64,000 bases of DNA from Paenibacillus allorhizosphaerae (GTDB lineage: Bacteria; Bacillota; Bacilli; Paenibacillales; NBRC-103111). The stretch is from assembly GCF_910594985.1 (NCBI RefSeq), contig NZ_CAJVCE010000009.1, forward strand, positions 1-64,000, given 5' to 3'. Of the stretch, positions 7,251 to 16,221 are shown piece by piece. The position numbers were made by a program, and so were the translations under genes. The stretch's first letter is position 1. Every line of letters starts with the position of its first letter. The notes under the pieces were generated by a model. It saw only the letters and a list, made by a program, of their open reading frames with translations. It searched no databases and was not told where the DNA came from.

Positions 7251-7961
7251 CTATTTTCCTCGCATGAGTTTAGCTGAAAACCCTTCAATTAATACACTCA
7301 ATCCAAAACGAAATTCATTCTCCCAATTGGTTTTCGTGGTATAAGTAGCAAGGCGAATCATATTCGGAAATCGTTCTGCCGGTAGTTTTCGATAAAATTG
7401 GTCATATTGTTCGCCCAATTCTTCGAATGAAGAATGATGGTGCCTTGCAATTATGTGTAATTGCACCTCTTCGGCTGCAAAACCTTGCACGTAATTTTTC
7501 AGCATGGATGCGATCCATGGAACGTGGGGATCTGAAAAACCCGCTGAAACGAGTAATTGATACAGCCTTTCGATTTGGGTTAGCCGCTCGTAGCCCATTG
7601 CGATCATTTGATTGAACAACTCTACTGCATCCCGATGGGAGAGAAGAACCTTTCTGAACTGCCCCGCCCATTGATAAATCTGTTCTTGCCAGGAAAGGGA
7701 CGTTTCCGGCCAAACTATTTCTCCGCTTATCCGGTCTGAAAGCAGCTGCATCAATTCTTCTTTGTCTTTGACATGATAGTAAAGGGATGCCGTTTTTACT
7801 TGTAATTTGTCCGCTATTTTCCTCATACTTAACTCTTTCAAGCCAATCTCGTCCAGTAAGAATAAGGCGGTTTCCAGGATTCGAGCCCGGTCAAGCGGAA
7901 TATGTCTCGTGCCTTCTTCGGTTTCGTTGTTCAGTAGTGGGGTTGTTCGCCGTCTAGCCAA
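7251..7961 (-). CDS. TetR-family regulator (TetR_C type)
   Basis: With a TTG start at 7961 (AAAGAGGTG six bases upstream) the protein has 236 residues. Its N-terminal helix-turn-helix reads LSMRKIADKLQVKTASLYYH and VKDKEELMQLLSDR. The rest resembles the tetracycline-repressor-like C-terminal domain. An earlier in-frame ATG (7997) overlaps a TATACT-type -10 box and is unlikely. It is divergent from a degenerate gene and a VOC protein, with an AT-rich repeat region between them as the probable operator. The ligand is unknown. Confidence 0.8.
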   Translation of the reverse strand: MARRRTTPLLNNETEEGTRHIPLDRARILETALFLLDEIGLKELSMRKIADKLQVKTASLYYHVKDKEELMQLLSDRISGEIVWPETSLSWQEQIYQWAGQFRKVLLSHRDAVELFNQMIAMGYERLTQIERLYQLLVSAGFSDPHVPWIASMLKNYVQGFAAEEVQLHIIARHHHSSFEELGEQYDQFYRKLPAERFPNMIRLATYTTKTNWENEFRFGLSVLIEGFSAKLMRGK

Positions 7962-8003
7962 TGCGTTCACCTCTTTCACTTGACAAGTATACCACATATT
8001 TGT

Positions 8004-8041
8004 ATTCTAACATCATTAGATTATTCTAATAGGATTAGATT
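8004..8041. promoter_or_regulatory. Candidate TetR operator
   Basis: ATTCTAA (8004-8010), ATTAGA (8015-8020), TTCTAAT (8024-8030) and ATTAGAT (8034-8040) form alternating inverted half-sites between the TetR gene and its divergent neighbour. The central ATTAGATTATTCTAAT is a palindrome with a 4-base centre. Confidence 0.45.
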
Positions 8042-8103
8042 GTGAGGGGGCTTATAGTGTATAATGTGCGCGAAATTGCATATTTTACACTGCGGACAAG
8101 TAA

Positions 8104-8349
8104 AGGTCGATCAACGATAAGCCTTATAAAACTGAACATGCGGATGTTCCGCTCGTCGGATCAAGATCAGAAAAAGACCAGCTCCGGCTCCCTGTTATTG
8201 ATTGAACGCCACAAGGAGATCTCCGATCGTCTATTCCGAGATATCGTGGAAAAATGGTTCTGCTCGGTTATACAAGTGATGGCGAAATGGCATTTCAATC
8301 TTTGCAATGGGTCGGTGAGTTTTCTCAAAGAGAGGAGATCATCAAATGA
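8104..8349 (+). pseudogene. Degenerate upstream partner of the VOC gene
   Basis: Frame 1 reads coherently as NDKPYKTEHADVPLVGSRSE, KDQLRLPVID, one in-frame TGA (8203-8205), then MVLLGYTSDGEMAFQSLQWV and GEFSQREEIIK. It ends in a TGA that overlaps the next gene's ATG by the ATGA arrangement typical of coupled operon genes. That overlap is why this frame is preferred over the longer uninterrupted frame 8042-8356. A start codon is not evident upstream of 8104, so the 5' end is lost too. I do not recognise the family. Confidence 0.45.
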
Positions 8350-8720
8350 AACTTAACCATTTAAATTTATGTGTTTACGATCTGTCAGAGGCAATTATAT
8401 TTTTTCAAAATCTTTTCGACTTTCAACTTTTAGATCAAAAAGGAGACTTCATTGCCGCGATGACCGACGGTCATGGGTTTAGCCTGGTTCTTAGCAAATT
8501 ACGGTCCGACCAAAACGATGCAGCCCCTTACCCAAAAGACTTCCATCTAGGTTTCTATGTCGAAACGATGACCGAGGTTGACCATTTCTTTAAGAAACTT
8601 GCGGCAGCCGGCATTGCTTCGGAACATGAACCTAGAATGATAAGGGGCGGTTACACCCTATATTTCACGGCTCTGGGCGGAATTCTTTTTGAGGTAACAT
8701 GCTATAACCTTCAGAAATGA
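8346..8720 (+). CDS. VOC (glyoxalase/bleomycin-resistance) superfamily protein
   Basis: The 124-residue protein has two beta-alpha-beta-beta-beta modules: MKLNHLNLCVYDLSEAIIFF at the N-terminus and KDFHLGFYVETMTEVDHFFK in the middle, closing with GGYTLYFTALGGILFEVTCY. The usual metal-ligand positions are His5 and a Glu near the C-terminus (FEVT). GAGAGGAGA precedes ATG 8346. It follows a degenerate gene by ATGA overlap and is probably controlled by the divergent TetR. Members act as lyases, dioxygenases or antibiotic-binding proteins; the substrate is unknown. Confidence 0.75.
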   Translation: MKLNHLNLCVYDLSEAIIFFQNLFDFQLLDQKGDFIAAMTDGHGFSLVLSKLRSDQNDAAPYPKDFHLGFYVETMTEVDHFFKKLAAAGIASEHEPRMIRGGYTLYFTALGGILFEVTCYNLQK

Positions 8721-8821
8721 TTTGTTATAAGTTCAGATTCTATTTGAATTATGCCTACGACAAAAGTTGCCGTCGTACTCTCTTCTTCCTTGTATAAACA
8801 ACGCGGCAGCTTTGCTGTGAA

Positions 8822-9037
8822 TTATTTTGTAACTAACCCATTAAATTCTTGACCTTTGTGAAAGTAAAAGCATAGATCATATGGAACCACTTTCTTTCCA
8901 TATAGCTTAAAACCAATCCTTTTGTATCCCATACAGATACATTCAATTTGTGAAGCCATATAATGCTTTCCATTCGTGGATATAACGATATCTTCACCAA
9001 GGGTGATATGAAGTGTGGTAAAAAAACGGCGCATCAC
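8822..9037 (-). CDS. Hypothetical protein, second of an overlapping pair
   Basis: A 71-codon frame starting GTG-ATG at 9037, one base after the upstream frame's TAG begins. It reads MRRFFTTLHITLGEDIVIST and NGKHYMASQIECICMGYKRI. It may be translated by coupling, or be the C-terminal half of one gene split by a frameshift. Codon use is AT-rich, unlike its right-hand neighbours. No family is recognised. Confidence 0.35.
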   Translation of the reverse strand: MMRRFFTTLHITLGEDIVISTNGKHYMASQIECICMGYKRIGFKLYGKKVVPYDLCFYFHKGQEFNGLVTK

Positions 9038-9369
9038 TATAGCCCGATAATGATCGAGAGGGAAAGCATCATTAGAACATTGACGAATATAAAAATGGTG
9101 CCTCTATTGCTTAAAATATTAAGAAAAAAACAACCTTCAAGTATTATATACGGCGCTATGTTATTAATGGCTCTTGGATAAAGTTTACATATCGCACGCC
9201 TCTCTCCACAAGGTCCTTGGGACCATTGCCTATTCCCAATAACTTTGTTCCAAACCGCATCACTCTTAAGTACATCATAGTCAGCCGGTTTCTCCGTATC
9301 AAAATCCCACAAAAAGGAGATTATGCAGGTACCTAAAGATATGCTATTTAAATTCTCATGCCTATGCAT
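9037..9369 (-). CDS. Hypothetical protein, first of an overlapping pair
   Basis: 110 codons from ATG 9369 with a good GGGAGGG site ahead. The first 60 residues (MHRHENLNSISLGTCIISFL, DFDTEKPADYDVLKSDAVWN) look like a real soluble domain. The last 40 are hydrophobic and low in complexity (FFLNILSNRGTIFIFVNVLM), as expected when a frame has shifted. It is best read, together with 8822-9037, as one decayed gene. No family is recognised. Confidence 0.35.
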   Translation of the reverse strand: MHRHENLNSISLGTCIISFLWDFDTEKPADYDVLKSDAVWNKVIGNRQWSQGPCGERRAICKLYPRAINNIAPYIILEGCFFLNILSNRGTIFIFVNVLMMLSLSIIIGL

Positions 9370-9639
9370 AACTCTATCCCTCCCGACATAACCGTCTTTG
9401 TCGCAGCCGTTAGTATAACGTTAACCCTTTTTCTAAAACTGGCTCAGTTTCAATCAGGGTGGTCTTAGTTCCGGACCTGCTTTTCTCTCAAACACCATCG
9501 TATTTATTTCCTCCCCACTCTATAATAAAATAGATATACGCCTATGACCCACGAACTAGTGATTCATCGGCGTCCGTCTGCATCGCGGTGGCGAATTTAC
9601 AGGATTACTCATTTTCTATTTTTAGCAAGGAGTCTTGCA
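9370..9639. other. Intergenic region upstream of the SWIM gene
   Basis: 9398-9425 contains GCAGCCGTTAGTATAACGTT, a fragment of the repeat-family tail. No clear promoter pair is visible. An in-frame ATG at 9544 upstream of the SWIM gene lacks a ribosome site. Confidence 0.3.
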
Positions 9640-11199
9640 ATGCGTTCTTCTACTATAAATGACGAGCTATGGCACAAGATGCTCGAACAGGTGGCTAAAA
9701 CCTTTACGGAGGTCACCCTAAGCCGGGGTTTCACTTATTTTAAACAGCAGCGCGTAGAAGACCTACGCCTGACTGAAAACCATATGATTCACGCAAGAGT
9801 AACAGGTTCAGAGGATTACGCGGTTACGCTCAATCTGGACAATCTCAGCTCCTACTCCTGTACTTGTCCGGCGCCTCCGCCTTGCAAGCATTTGGCCGCA
9901 GTGATGATGGAGCTGGCCGATCGTTACGGCTATCCCTCTTCCCATATTATGAATGCCAAGCATCATCTTGAGCGGGCGGAGGTACGCTCCTCCTCCTTAG
10001 TATGGCTTGAGCAGTTGCCTGACGTCGATGTATCCGAGTGGCATACCTTTTTAAATCAATACACAGCTCATATTAAGCAGTCCTATGACCCTGGCATCTA
10101 TTTGAACCTGCTAAGGGATCAGCTTCAAGCGATGCGTAAAGCTTCTAATCCGTTATCCGACATCGACCAGAAGTTTTTTGAGCTGCATCAGGAGCTGTTT
10201 ATGGTCCGGAAGCTGAAGGACTTGAGCGCTCAAAGCAGCGTTGCCTACTTCACCTCCCACGTGTTGACCCGGGCGTACGATAACATTCACGCTTGGCTTT
10301 CGCAAGCCTCCGAACACTTCAACTTCACGCTTTCTCCGGAGCGCCTTAAACAAACCTTAGCTTACTTGAGAGTACAAATGGCTGAGGAAAAAGACAAAGA
10401 CTATCTTCATTTCCGCATTTATGCGGCATTATGGCAGCAAGAGATAGCCCCTCAGCCGGATGCGGGACAATGGGTAACTCATGAATTAAGCGATATCAAC
10501 AGCCAGTCGACAGGTGATGCCAAATCCATCGGATGCTCCATGGTGAAGGCTTACTTACTCATCAGTCAATCCAGAAATGAAGAGGCTTGGACTGCTTTGG
10601 AAACCGGTGGCGCGCTAAAGGACGCTCCGACGAGTCTGCTAATTGTTTTCCTTCAGCAGCTTGCCAAAGCCGGGAATTGGCGGGACCTGCTCGGATGGTT
10701 GATCAAGTCGGCCCCGACCTTCAACAGTCGCTTGAATAATGATATGAATAGCTATATGAATTATTGGAAAATGACGGCGGCGCATTTACCTGAAGCCGAG
10801 GAGCATTGGTGGAAGGTACTCAAGGACATGCTGCCCCTCTCCTCCCATCTCATCGAGGAAGCGCTATATGAGCAGCGGAAATGGAAAGCATGGATCGAAA
10901 TGCAAATACATCAAGGCCATGGTCCCTTCTACCATCGGGTCAGTGTGCTGCAGCCGATCGAAAAGGAGGCGCCCGAGCTCCTTCTGCCGTACTACCACCA
11001 AGCGATCGCCCACCATGTGTCGCTTAAAAACCGGCAGGACTACAAATTAACGGTGAAGCTTCTGAAGCGACTCCAGAAGGTTTACAAAAAAATGAAGGCG
11101 GTAGAGCGCTGGGATCTTTTCTTCCACGATTTTGTGGAGCGGCACAGCCGGCTGCGTGCGCTGCAGGAGGAAATTAAGAAAGGAAAGCTTATGGAATGA
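9640..11199 (+). CDS. SWIM zinc-finger protein paired with SNF2 helicase (YwqB-like)
   Basis: The 519-residue protein has a SWIM zinc finger near the N-terminus, C74-x-C76-x5-C82-x-H84 (CTCPAPPPCKHLAAV), which may bind DNA or protein. The rest is largely helical and unassigned. ATG 9640 is taken because AAGGAG (9627-9632) precedes it by seven bases; the 32 codons upstream to 9544 have no site and a non-conserved look. Its TGA overlaps the next ATG by four bases, so it is translationally coupled to the SNF2 ATPase. The same pairing is known in Bacillus subtilis as ywqB/ywqA. The role is probably in chromatin- or repair-like DNA transactions, unproven. Confidence 0.85.
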   Translation: MRSSTINDELWHKMLEQVAKTFTEVTLSRGFTYFKQQRVEDLRLTENHMIHARVTGSEDYAVTLNLDNLSSYSCTCPAPPPCKHLAAVMMELADRYGYPSSHIMNAKHHLERAEVRSSSLVWLEQLPDVDVSEWHTFLNQYTAHIKQSYDPGIYLNLLRDQLQAMRKASNPLSDIDQKFFELHQELFMVRKLKDLSAQSSVAYFTSHVLTRAYDNIHAWLSQASEHFNFTLSPERLKQTLAYLRVQMAEEKDKDYLHFRIYAALWQQEIAPQPDAGQWVTHELSDINSQSTGDAKSIGCSMVKAYLLISQSRNEEAWTALETGGALKDAPTSLLIVFLQQLAKAGNWRDLLGWLIKSAPTFNSRLNNDMNSYMNYWKMTAAHLPEAEEHWWKVLKDMLPLSSHLIEEALYEQRKWKAWIEMQIHQGHGPFYHRVSVLQPIEKEAPELLLPYYHQAIAHHVSLKNRQDYKLTVKLLKRLQKVYKKMKAVERWDLFFHDFVERHSRLRALQEEIKKGKLME

Positions 11200-14117
11200 A
11201 TATAAGATTTTACAATATCAACTTGCATATTATGCTGACGGACAGCGGAGATGCCTTGCTGTGGGGATATGACAATGGTTTCGAGATGCCCGGCGATAAA
11301 TTACGCAAGCTGTTATTCGCGTGGCACGAACCCTCCTGCTACGGCACTTTGCTGGAGCTGCAGCAGGCTGGAGAGCTGACGGTGACGGTCTTGCCTTCGA
11401 AGATGGTGCTCCTGTTCTTCTCCGAGCTGAATGTTATGGAAATTGTTGAGTGGGAGGGCGGCGAGCCGGCGGTCAAGGCATGGCTTCATGCCGCACCGAA
11501 CATTTATAGAGCAGCCAAGGCGAGGCGTTATGTGCCGAGCTACCGTGCTTTTCGGTGCGGCAAGCTGGAGTGGACATGGGATGCTGAAGCCGACGAGCTC
11601 AAGGAAGTGGATTGGGATGCGCTTAAAGGCATAGACGCATCCGGCGGGGAGCTGTCTGGCTTGCGTGCCGCCTTCTCCGCTGCGGTATCCGCGCTGCACT
11701 ATGCCGATGACCTCTCCAAGGCTGAGCTTCGCAGCGAGTACCCGGCGCTGTTCGAGCAGGCGCCTGCTTCCGCCGCGCTAACGGAGGAGGAATGGCTTGC
11801 CCTGCTTGGCTGGAGGCCGGACACGGCTCCCTTCCGCCCCGCCCTGCAGTTGCTGGAGCCCGACGAGGAGCATTACGACTGGCGCCTTCGCTTGGTGCTT
11901 CAGGATAAAAGCGAGGGCTCGGCGCTTGTCCCCATCCGTCTGATGGCAGACGGACAAGCTTACGGCATATGGGTCAGTGATTGGGGACCCTACATCGGCG
12001 AGCGCTCCCAGGGCTGGGCGGCGAGACTGCGCGAGGCACTGCCATATGCATTAAACGGCGATGAGCTGTTCTCCCAGCCGATCAGCGATGAAGACGCTTG
12101 GCGATTCCTGAGCACCGACAGTCGCCAACTGTTAAGTGAAGGCTGGAACGTCATGCTGCCCGGCTGGTGGGAGGCAGCCTCGAAGCGGAGGCCGCGACTT
12201 CGCGCGCGCGTTTCGGAGAATGCCGGCGGCGAAGCCCAGTCGTCGCTCTTCGGTCTGAACGCCCTCGTCGATTTTGACTGGCGGATCGCTATAGGGAATA
12301 TGGACCTGAATGAGGAAGAATTCGCGGAGCTGCTCAGCCGCAAGGAACGGCTGATCCGCTTCCGCGGGGAATGGGTCTATCTGGACCCGGCACTGCTGAA
12401 GCAAATTCAAAGGCTTATGAGCAGTACGAACCCGGAGGAAGGGCTGTCCCTGCAGGATGTCCTTCAGCTGCATCTGCTGAGCGAACAGGAGGTGGACACC
12501 TCCTCTTCCAAAAGGAACGCATCTAAAGCCGATGAACCATCGGAAGATGATGAAGAGAGGGTGCAGCTGGAGATCGAGCTAAACGCACATCTCTTGGCGC
12601 TAATACGTCAGCTAGAGAAGCCGTCGCAGCTAGTGGAGCTCCCCGTGCCGGAAGGGCTTCGCGCCGAGTTGCGCAGCTACCAGCGCGAAGGCTTCACGTG
12701 GCTAAGCTTCTTAAGAAGGTTCGGGCTCGGCGCGTGCCTGGCCGACGACATGGGACTTGGCAAAACCGTCCAGTTCATCACGTATTTGCTGTATCACAAG
12801 CCGGTCTCCGACTCCCCCGCCCTGCTGATCTGTCCAACCTCCGTACTCGGCAACTGGCAGAAGGAGCTTGCTCGGTTCGCCCCTGAGCTTGAGGTCATGC
12901 TCCATTATGGGAAGGGCCGCTTAAGCGGTGAGGCGCTCAAGGAAGCCTTGAAGCAGATCGACGTTGTCATTACGTCCTATACAACCGCTTTATCCGACCA
13001 GGAGACCTTGCAGGATATCGTCTGGAGCTCCCTGTGTTTAGACGAGGCCCAGAACATTAAGAACGCGCAAAACAAGCAATCCATCGCTGTCCGCTCATTC
13101 CAAGCGAAGCACCGCGTTGCCCTAACGGGAACGCCGATAGAAAACCGGCTGTCCGAGCTTTGGTCGATATACGATTTCCTAAACCCCGGCTATCTCGGGA
13201 ACCAACGGGGGTTTCAGCACCGGTTTTCGGGTCCTATCGAGAAGCATCAGGATGAGGAAAAAACGGCCCAACTCCGAAGACTCGTCAAGCCTTTCATGCT
13301 GCGTCGCAAAAAGAAGGATCCCGCGATCCAGCTGGACCTGCCCGACAAGCAGGAGATGAAGGTGTATATTAACCTGACCCCTGAGCAGGGAGCGCTTTAC
13401 GAGCAGACGGTCAAGGAATTGATGGAGCGAGTGAGAAATCTGGAAGGCATGGAGCGCAAAGGAGCAATCTTAGGCGCGCTGACCCAGCTCAAGCAGCTGT
13501 GCAACCACCCCGTTTTGCTGACGAAGGAAGCCGGACTTGCCGTGGAGGTGCTGCAATCGGCAGTGGCGCGGGAGGCATTCATCTCACGTTCAGCCAAGCT
13601 GGAGCGGCTCATAGCCATGGTCGGCGAGCTCCGTGATGAGGGCGACTCCTGCTTGATCTTCACTCAGTACGTAGGTATGGGCCGAATACTTACCGACATC
13701 CTTCAGGCGGAGCGCGGAGAACCGGTTCTGTACCTGAATGGCAGCACCTCCAAGGCGGGTCGCGATAATATGATCGAGACCTTTCAAGCGGAAGGCGGTA
13801 CGGGGCCGGGAATCTTCGTTCTGTCGCTGAAGGCGGGAGGCGTCGGCCTGAACCTGACGGCGGCCAACCATGTGTTCCACTTCGACCGCTGGTGGAATCC
13901 CGCTGTTGAGAACCAAGCAACCGATCGCGCCTACCGAATAGGTCAGAAGCGGAACGTGCAGGTGCATAAGTTTATATCTTTCGGTACGCTGGAGGAGAAG
14001 ATCGACGACATGCTTGAGAGCAAAATGAGCTTGAGCGAAAATGTCATCTCCACCTCCGAGAGCTGGATTACCGAGTTTACCAACGAGGAGCTGCACGAAC
14101 TGTTTGCGCTTCGCTAG
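11196..14117 (+). CDS. SNF2-family DNA-dependent ATPase (YwqA-like)
   Basis: The 973-residue protein has an N-terminal half with an SNF2-associated region (about 1-470). The SNF2 N-lobe has Walker A DDMGLGKT near 515, the DEAQ box (LDEAQNIKNA) near 615 and TGTPIENRLSELWSI near 650. The C-lobe runs about 790-940, with LKAGGVGLNLTAANHVFHFD, RWWNPAVENQATDRAYRIGQ and an arginine finger. This is the RapA/SNF2 class of ATP-driven translocases on double-stranded DNA, without separate helicase activity in most members. It is coupled to the SWIM gene by ATGA overlap and ends at a strong terminator. Confidence 0.9.
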   Translation: MNIRFYNINLHIMLTDSGDALLWGYDNGFEMPGDKLRKLLFAWHEPSCYGTLLELQQAGELTVTVLPSKMVLLFFSELNVMEIVEWEGGEPAVKAWLHAAPNIYRAAKARRYVPSYRAFRCGKLEWTWDAEADELKEVDWDALKGIDASGGELSGLRAAFSAAVSALHYADDLSKAELRSEYPALFEQAPASAALTEEEWLALLGWRPDTAPFRPALQLLEPDEEHYDWRLRLVLQDKSEGSALVPIRLMADGQAYGIWVSDWGPYIGERSQGWAARLREALPYALNGDELFSQPISDEDAWRFLSTDSRQLLSEGWNVMLPGWWEAASKRRPRLRARVSENAGGEAQSSLFGLNALVDFDWRIAIGNMDLNEEEFAELLSRKERLIRFRGEWVYLDPALLKQIQRLMSSTNPEEGLSLQDVLQLHLLSEQEVDTSSSKRNASKADEPSEDDEERVQLEIELNAHLLALIRQLEKPSQLVELPVPEGLRAELRSYQREGFTWLSFLRRFGLGACLADDMGLGKTVQFITYLLYHKPVSDSPALLICPTSVLGNWQKELARFAPELEVMLHYGKGRLSGEALKEALKQIDVVITSYTTALSDQETLQDIVWSSLCLDEAQNIKNAQNKQSIAVRSFQAKHRVALTGTPIENRLSELWSIYDFLNPGYLGNQRGFQHRFSGPIEKHQDEEKTAQLRRLVKPFMLRRKKKDPAIQLDLPDKQEMKVYINLTPEQGALYEQTVKELMERVRNLEGMERKGAILGALTQLKQLCNHPVLLTKEAGLAVEVLQSAVAREAFISRSAKLERLIAMVGELRDEGDSCLIFTQYVGMGRILTDILQAERGEPVLYLNGSTSKAGRDNMIETFQAEGGTGPGIFVLSLKAGGVGLNLTAANHVFHFDRWWNPAVENQATDRAYRIGQKRNVQVHKFISFGTLEEKIDDMLESKMSLSENVISTSESWITEFTNEELHELFALR

Positions 14118-14177
14118 GCACCGTAGCAATATAAACGAAGTGTCCTCGAGGATGCTGCGGGCGATTTGCCCAGCAAA

Positions 14178-14213
14178 CCCATAAAGCCTCCCGTCGCCGG
14201 GAGGCTTTATGGG
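14178..14213. terminator. Terminator after the SNF2 gene
   Basis: A 16-bp perfect stem (CCCATAAAGCCTCCCG, loop TCGC, then its complement) covers 14178-14213. The T run lies within the stem, so it could work in both directions. Confidence 0.7.
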
Positions 14214-14305
14214 CTACAACAAACATAATTACCCCCAAATCGCATTCAACAAGAAAGTTACACCTCAAAATCAGCTACATATTACATAAAGCTTCTCAGC
14301 CATGC

Positions 14306-14334
14306 TTGCATGTTGGCGGGAATTGCTGTAATAT
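14306..14334 (+). promoter_or_regulatory. Likely promoter of the initiator tRNA
   Basis: TTGCAT (14306-14311) and TAATAT (14329-14334) are 17 bases apart and would give a short leader of about 40 bases before the tRNA. Confidence 0.5.
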
Positions 14335-14380
14335 AAGAACTCTGGTCGATGTTAATAATCACAGTGCTCGATTATACTTT

Positions 14381-14457
<77 letters not shown>

Positions 14458-14487
14458 ACTTTCAATTCAAGCTCGTCACATAAATAG

Positions 14488-14528
14488 AAATGCCTTCAAT
14501 CCACGATCAGTGGTTTGAAGGCATTTTT
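14488..14528 (+). terminator. Terminator of the tRNA transcript
   Basis: AAATGCCTTCAA (14488-14499) pairs with TTGAAGGCATTT, closing a loop TCCACGATCAGTGG and followed by a T run. Confidence 0.8.
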
Positions 14529-14587
14529 GCATTACCCTAGTGCCTGATTTTTCTCGAAAAATCACTTGAGCGATCTACGTTAAATTA

Positions 14588-14620
14588 TATTCAGCTATCG
14601 TTATCCGTTTAGCACAATGC
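14588..14620. repeat. Conserved tail of the hairpin repeat family (solo, copy 5)
   Basis: ATTCAGCTATCGTTATCCGT followed by TTAGCACAATG matches the tail of copy 2. No hairpin arm is adjacent. Confidence 0.45.
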
Positions 14621-14668
14621 TTTCCGCGTTTGCTGGAAAGAGAAACTGTACCATCAATAATAGCTCAC

Positions 14669-15310
14669 TCACTTCGTTCTATTGCGCTTGTATAGCATAT
14701 AAGAATAAAACACAGGAATGATAGAAGCAATTAAAATCACGATTAAAAATACGAGTACTGCTGCTAAGCCGCTAAAGAACAATGTAATCAAGGAGGTTAC
14801 TCCACCGATCATCATTAGGGGACCTGCTAACCTATGGGTTTTCCTCCATATTTCTTCATTAGCAAGCGTCCACGGTGTTCGTATTCCAAACATATAATTA
14901 TGCTTAACTTGGGTTAAGTAGTTGCCCATGATAGCGAAGAAAAGACCTATAACGAACATGACCACCTTAGTCATGTCGACATGATTTCCCAAATTGTAGG
15001 CGATGATCATCCAACCTATTACAGTTAACAGTATAGTGACACCAACTCGAGATACTTCAAATGCTTTTGAAAACTGTCTATAATTTGCTCTCTTGGGGTC
15101 GACGTAACGTGCAACACGCATTAAAACCGGCAATAAACCAAGTAAAATAAGAGTGATGATTAGCGCTCCTCTACTCATGGTTCCATTCACTTCGTTATCA
15201 ACTCCAAAGTGTGTAGCCATCGTTTCCGGAAGTTGGTTATAAAAAAGCAATGCCCCGAATGCCGGCGAAATACTAAGCAAAATAAGAACGATTTCTCTCA
15301 TTACCTTCAT
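14669..15310 (-). CDS. sdpI: SdpI-family membrane protein (immunity/signalling)
   Basis: The 213-residue polytopic protein has a DUF1648-type N-terminal region (about 1-60; PETMATHFGVDNEVNG) and a SdpI domain, with about six membrane segments and the motif HNYMFGIRTPWTLANEEIWR near residue 140. In Bacillus subtilis SdpI protects from the SdpC toxin and sequesters SdpR at the membrane. Its ATG overlaps the upstream SdpR-like TGA by one base, so the pair is coupled. No sdpA, sdpB or sdpC is visible nearby, so this is an orphan immunity pair. Confidence 0.85.
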   Translation of the reverse strand: MKVMREIVLILLSISPAFGALLFYNQLPETMATHFGVDNEVNGTMSRGALIITLILLGLLPVLMRVARYVDPKRANYRQFSKAFEVSRVGVTILLTVIGWMIIAYNLGNHVDMTKVVMFVIGLFFAIMGNYLTQVKHNYMFGIRTPWTLANEEIWRKTHRLAGPLMMIGGVTSLITLFFSGLAAVLVFLIVILIASIIPVFYSYMLYKRNRTK

Positions 15311-15582
15311 CAGTTTTTTTCCTCACTTTTGTTTAAAATATTGAACATCCATCCGATAACATCTTCTACAACTGTCGTATGCAGTGTATAAATAATGTTT
15401 TGCCCTTGCCTTTCGTCTAGGACCAAGCCAGCCTGCTTAAGCAAGTTCAAGTGATGAGAAATGCTTGGCTTGCTGATCTGGAAATGTTCGGATATTTCCC
15501 CGGCACTCATACTTTTGTCCCGTAACAGCTGTAAAATTTGCCGACGAGTCGGATCCGATAATGCTTTAAAAGCATCGTTCAC
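15310..15582 (-). CDS. sdpR: SdpR-like ArsR-family autorepressor
   Basis: A winged-helix protein of about 90 residues begins NDAFKALSDPTRRQILQLLR, with recognition region FQISKPSISHHLNLLKQAGL. It lacks metal-binding cysteines. GTG 15582 is preferred because GGTGGTGAT lies just ahead; an alternative GTG at 15597 is in frame. In the known system SdpR represses its own sdpRI operon and is captured at the membrane by ligand-bound SdpI. Here the neighbouring toxin genes are missing, so the inducing signal may be a foreign peptide or something different. Confidence 0.8.
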   Translation of the reverse strand: MNDAFKALSDPTRRQILQLLRDKSMSAGEISEHFQISKPSISHHLNLLKQAGLVLDERQGQNIIYTLHTTVVEDVIGWMFNILNKSEEKN

Positions 15583-15777
15583 AAGAATCACCACCACATT
15601 TCAATATTTAGATAAATTTCTAAGTTTCTAATTATAGATTACACATATATTGATTGAATGTCAACAAGCCACTATCCAACCTCTTGCCAATTGCACCTAC
15701 ATGACCTTTACAGTCTCCTTCAACCGTGGATTCAAAAATATTTTATTGCTTCGACAGACTAAAATATGTATTTTTTG

Positions 15778-15808
15778 TTGACTTAAACCATGGTTTAAGT
15801 CGTATCAT
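15778..15808 (+). promoter_or_regulatory. MerR-type promoter with 19-bp spacer and palindromic operator
   Basis: TTGACT (15778-15783) and TATCAT (15803-15808) are separated by 19 bases, the stretched spacing at which MerR activators act. A perfect 22-bp palindrome (15780-15801, core ACTTAAACCATGGTTTAAGT) fills the spacer. Related CTTAAA..TTTAAG operators are known for AdhR-like MerR regulators. Confidence 0.8.
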
Positions 15809-15849
15809 ATTCCTGTCGACATCGAAAGATAAAATTTGGAGGTCTCCAG

Positions 15850-16221
15850 ATGAAGTATTGTTCAATTAGCGAAGCTTCAGCTAAGTTCAATATTCCAGAA
15901 TCCACGTTACGTTATTATGAAAAAAAAGGACTACTACCATTAATCGAGCGTGATGAAGCCGGCAGGAGGCTATTTTCAGAAGATCAGATTGCGCTCCTTG
16001 AAACCGTTATTTGTTTAAAAAACACGCATATGCCAATAAGCGGTATTAAGCAATATATTGATTTGGTAGTGGAAGGAGATAACACCATAGAACTCCGACT
16101 TGAAATGATGAAGAATCACAGGCAGGCCGTGCTCGCTGAAATTTCGTTGATGACAGAATCCTTGAAAGGGATTGATGTAAAAATTACACGTTATACAAAC
16201 GTACCCAGGAAAGAAAAGTAG
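15850..16221 (+). CDS. MerR-family regulator
   Basis: The 123-residue protein has a MerR helix-turn-helix at the N-terminus (ISEASAKFNIPESTLRYYEK, then KGLLPLIERDEAGRRLFSED) and a dimerisation coiled coil (about 80-115). It lacks the cysteines of metal-responsive members and resembles the aldehyde/electrophile-responsive AdhR-like group. Its own promoter carries the classic 19-bp spacer palindrome, so autoregulation and activation of the downstream SDR gene are likely. GGAGG sits before the ATG. Confidence 0.85.
   Translation: MKYCSISEASAKFNIPESTLRYYEKKGLLPLIERDEAGRRLFSEDQIALLETVICLKNTHMPISGIKQYIDLVVEGDNTIELRLEMMKNHRQAVLAEISLMTESLKGIDVKITRYTNVPRKEK

Noticed and set aside
8042..8356. Uninterrupted 104-codon plus-strand frame upstream of the VOC gene
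   Set aside because: Another frame over the same bases (8104-8349) reads like a real protein, has one stop and ends with an ATGA overlap with the VOC gene; the longer frame has no site and a random-looking composition.
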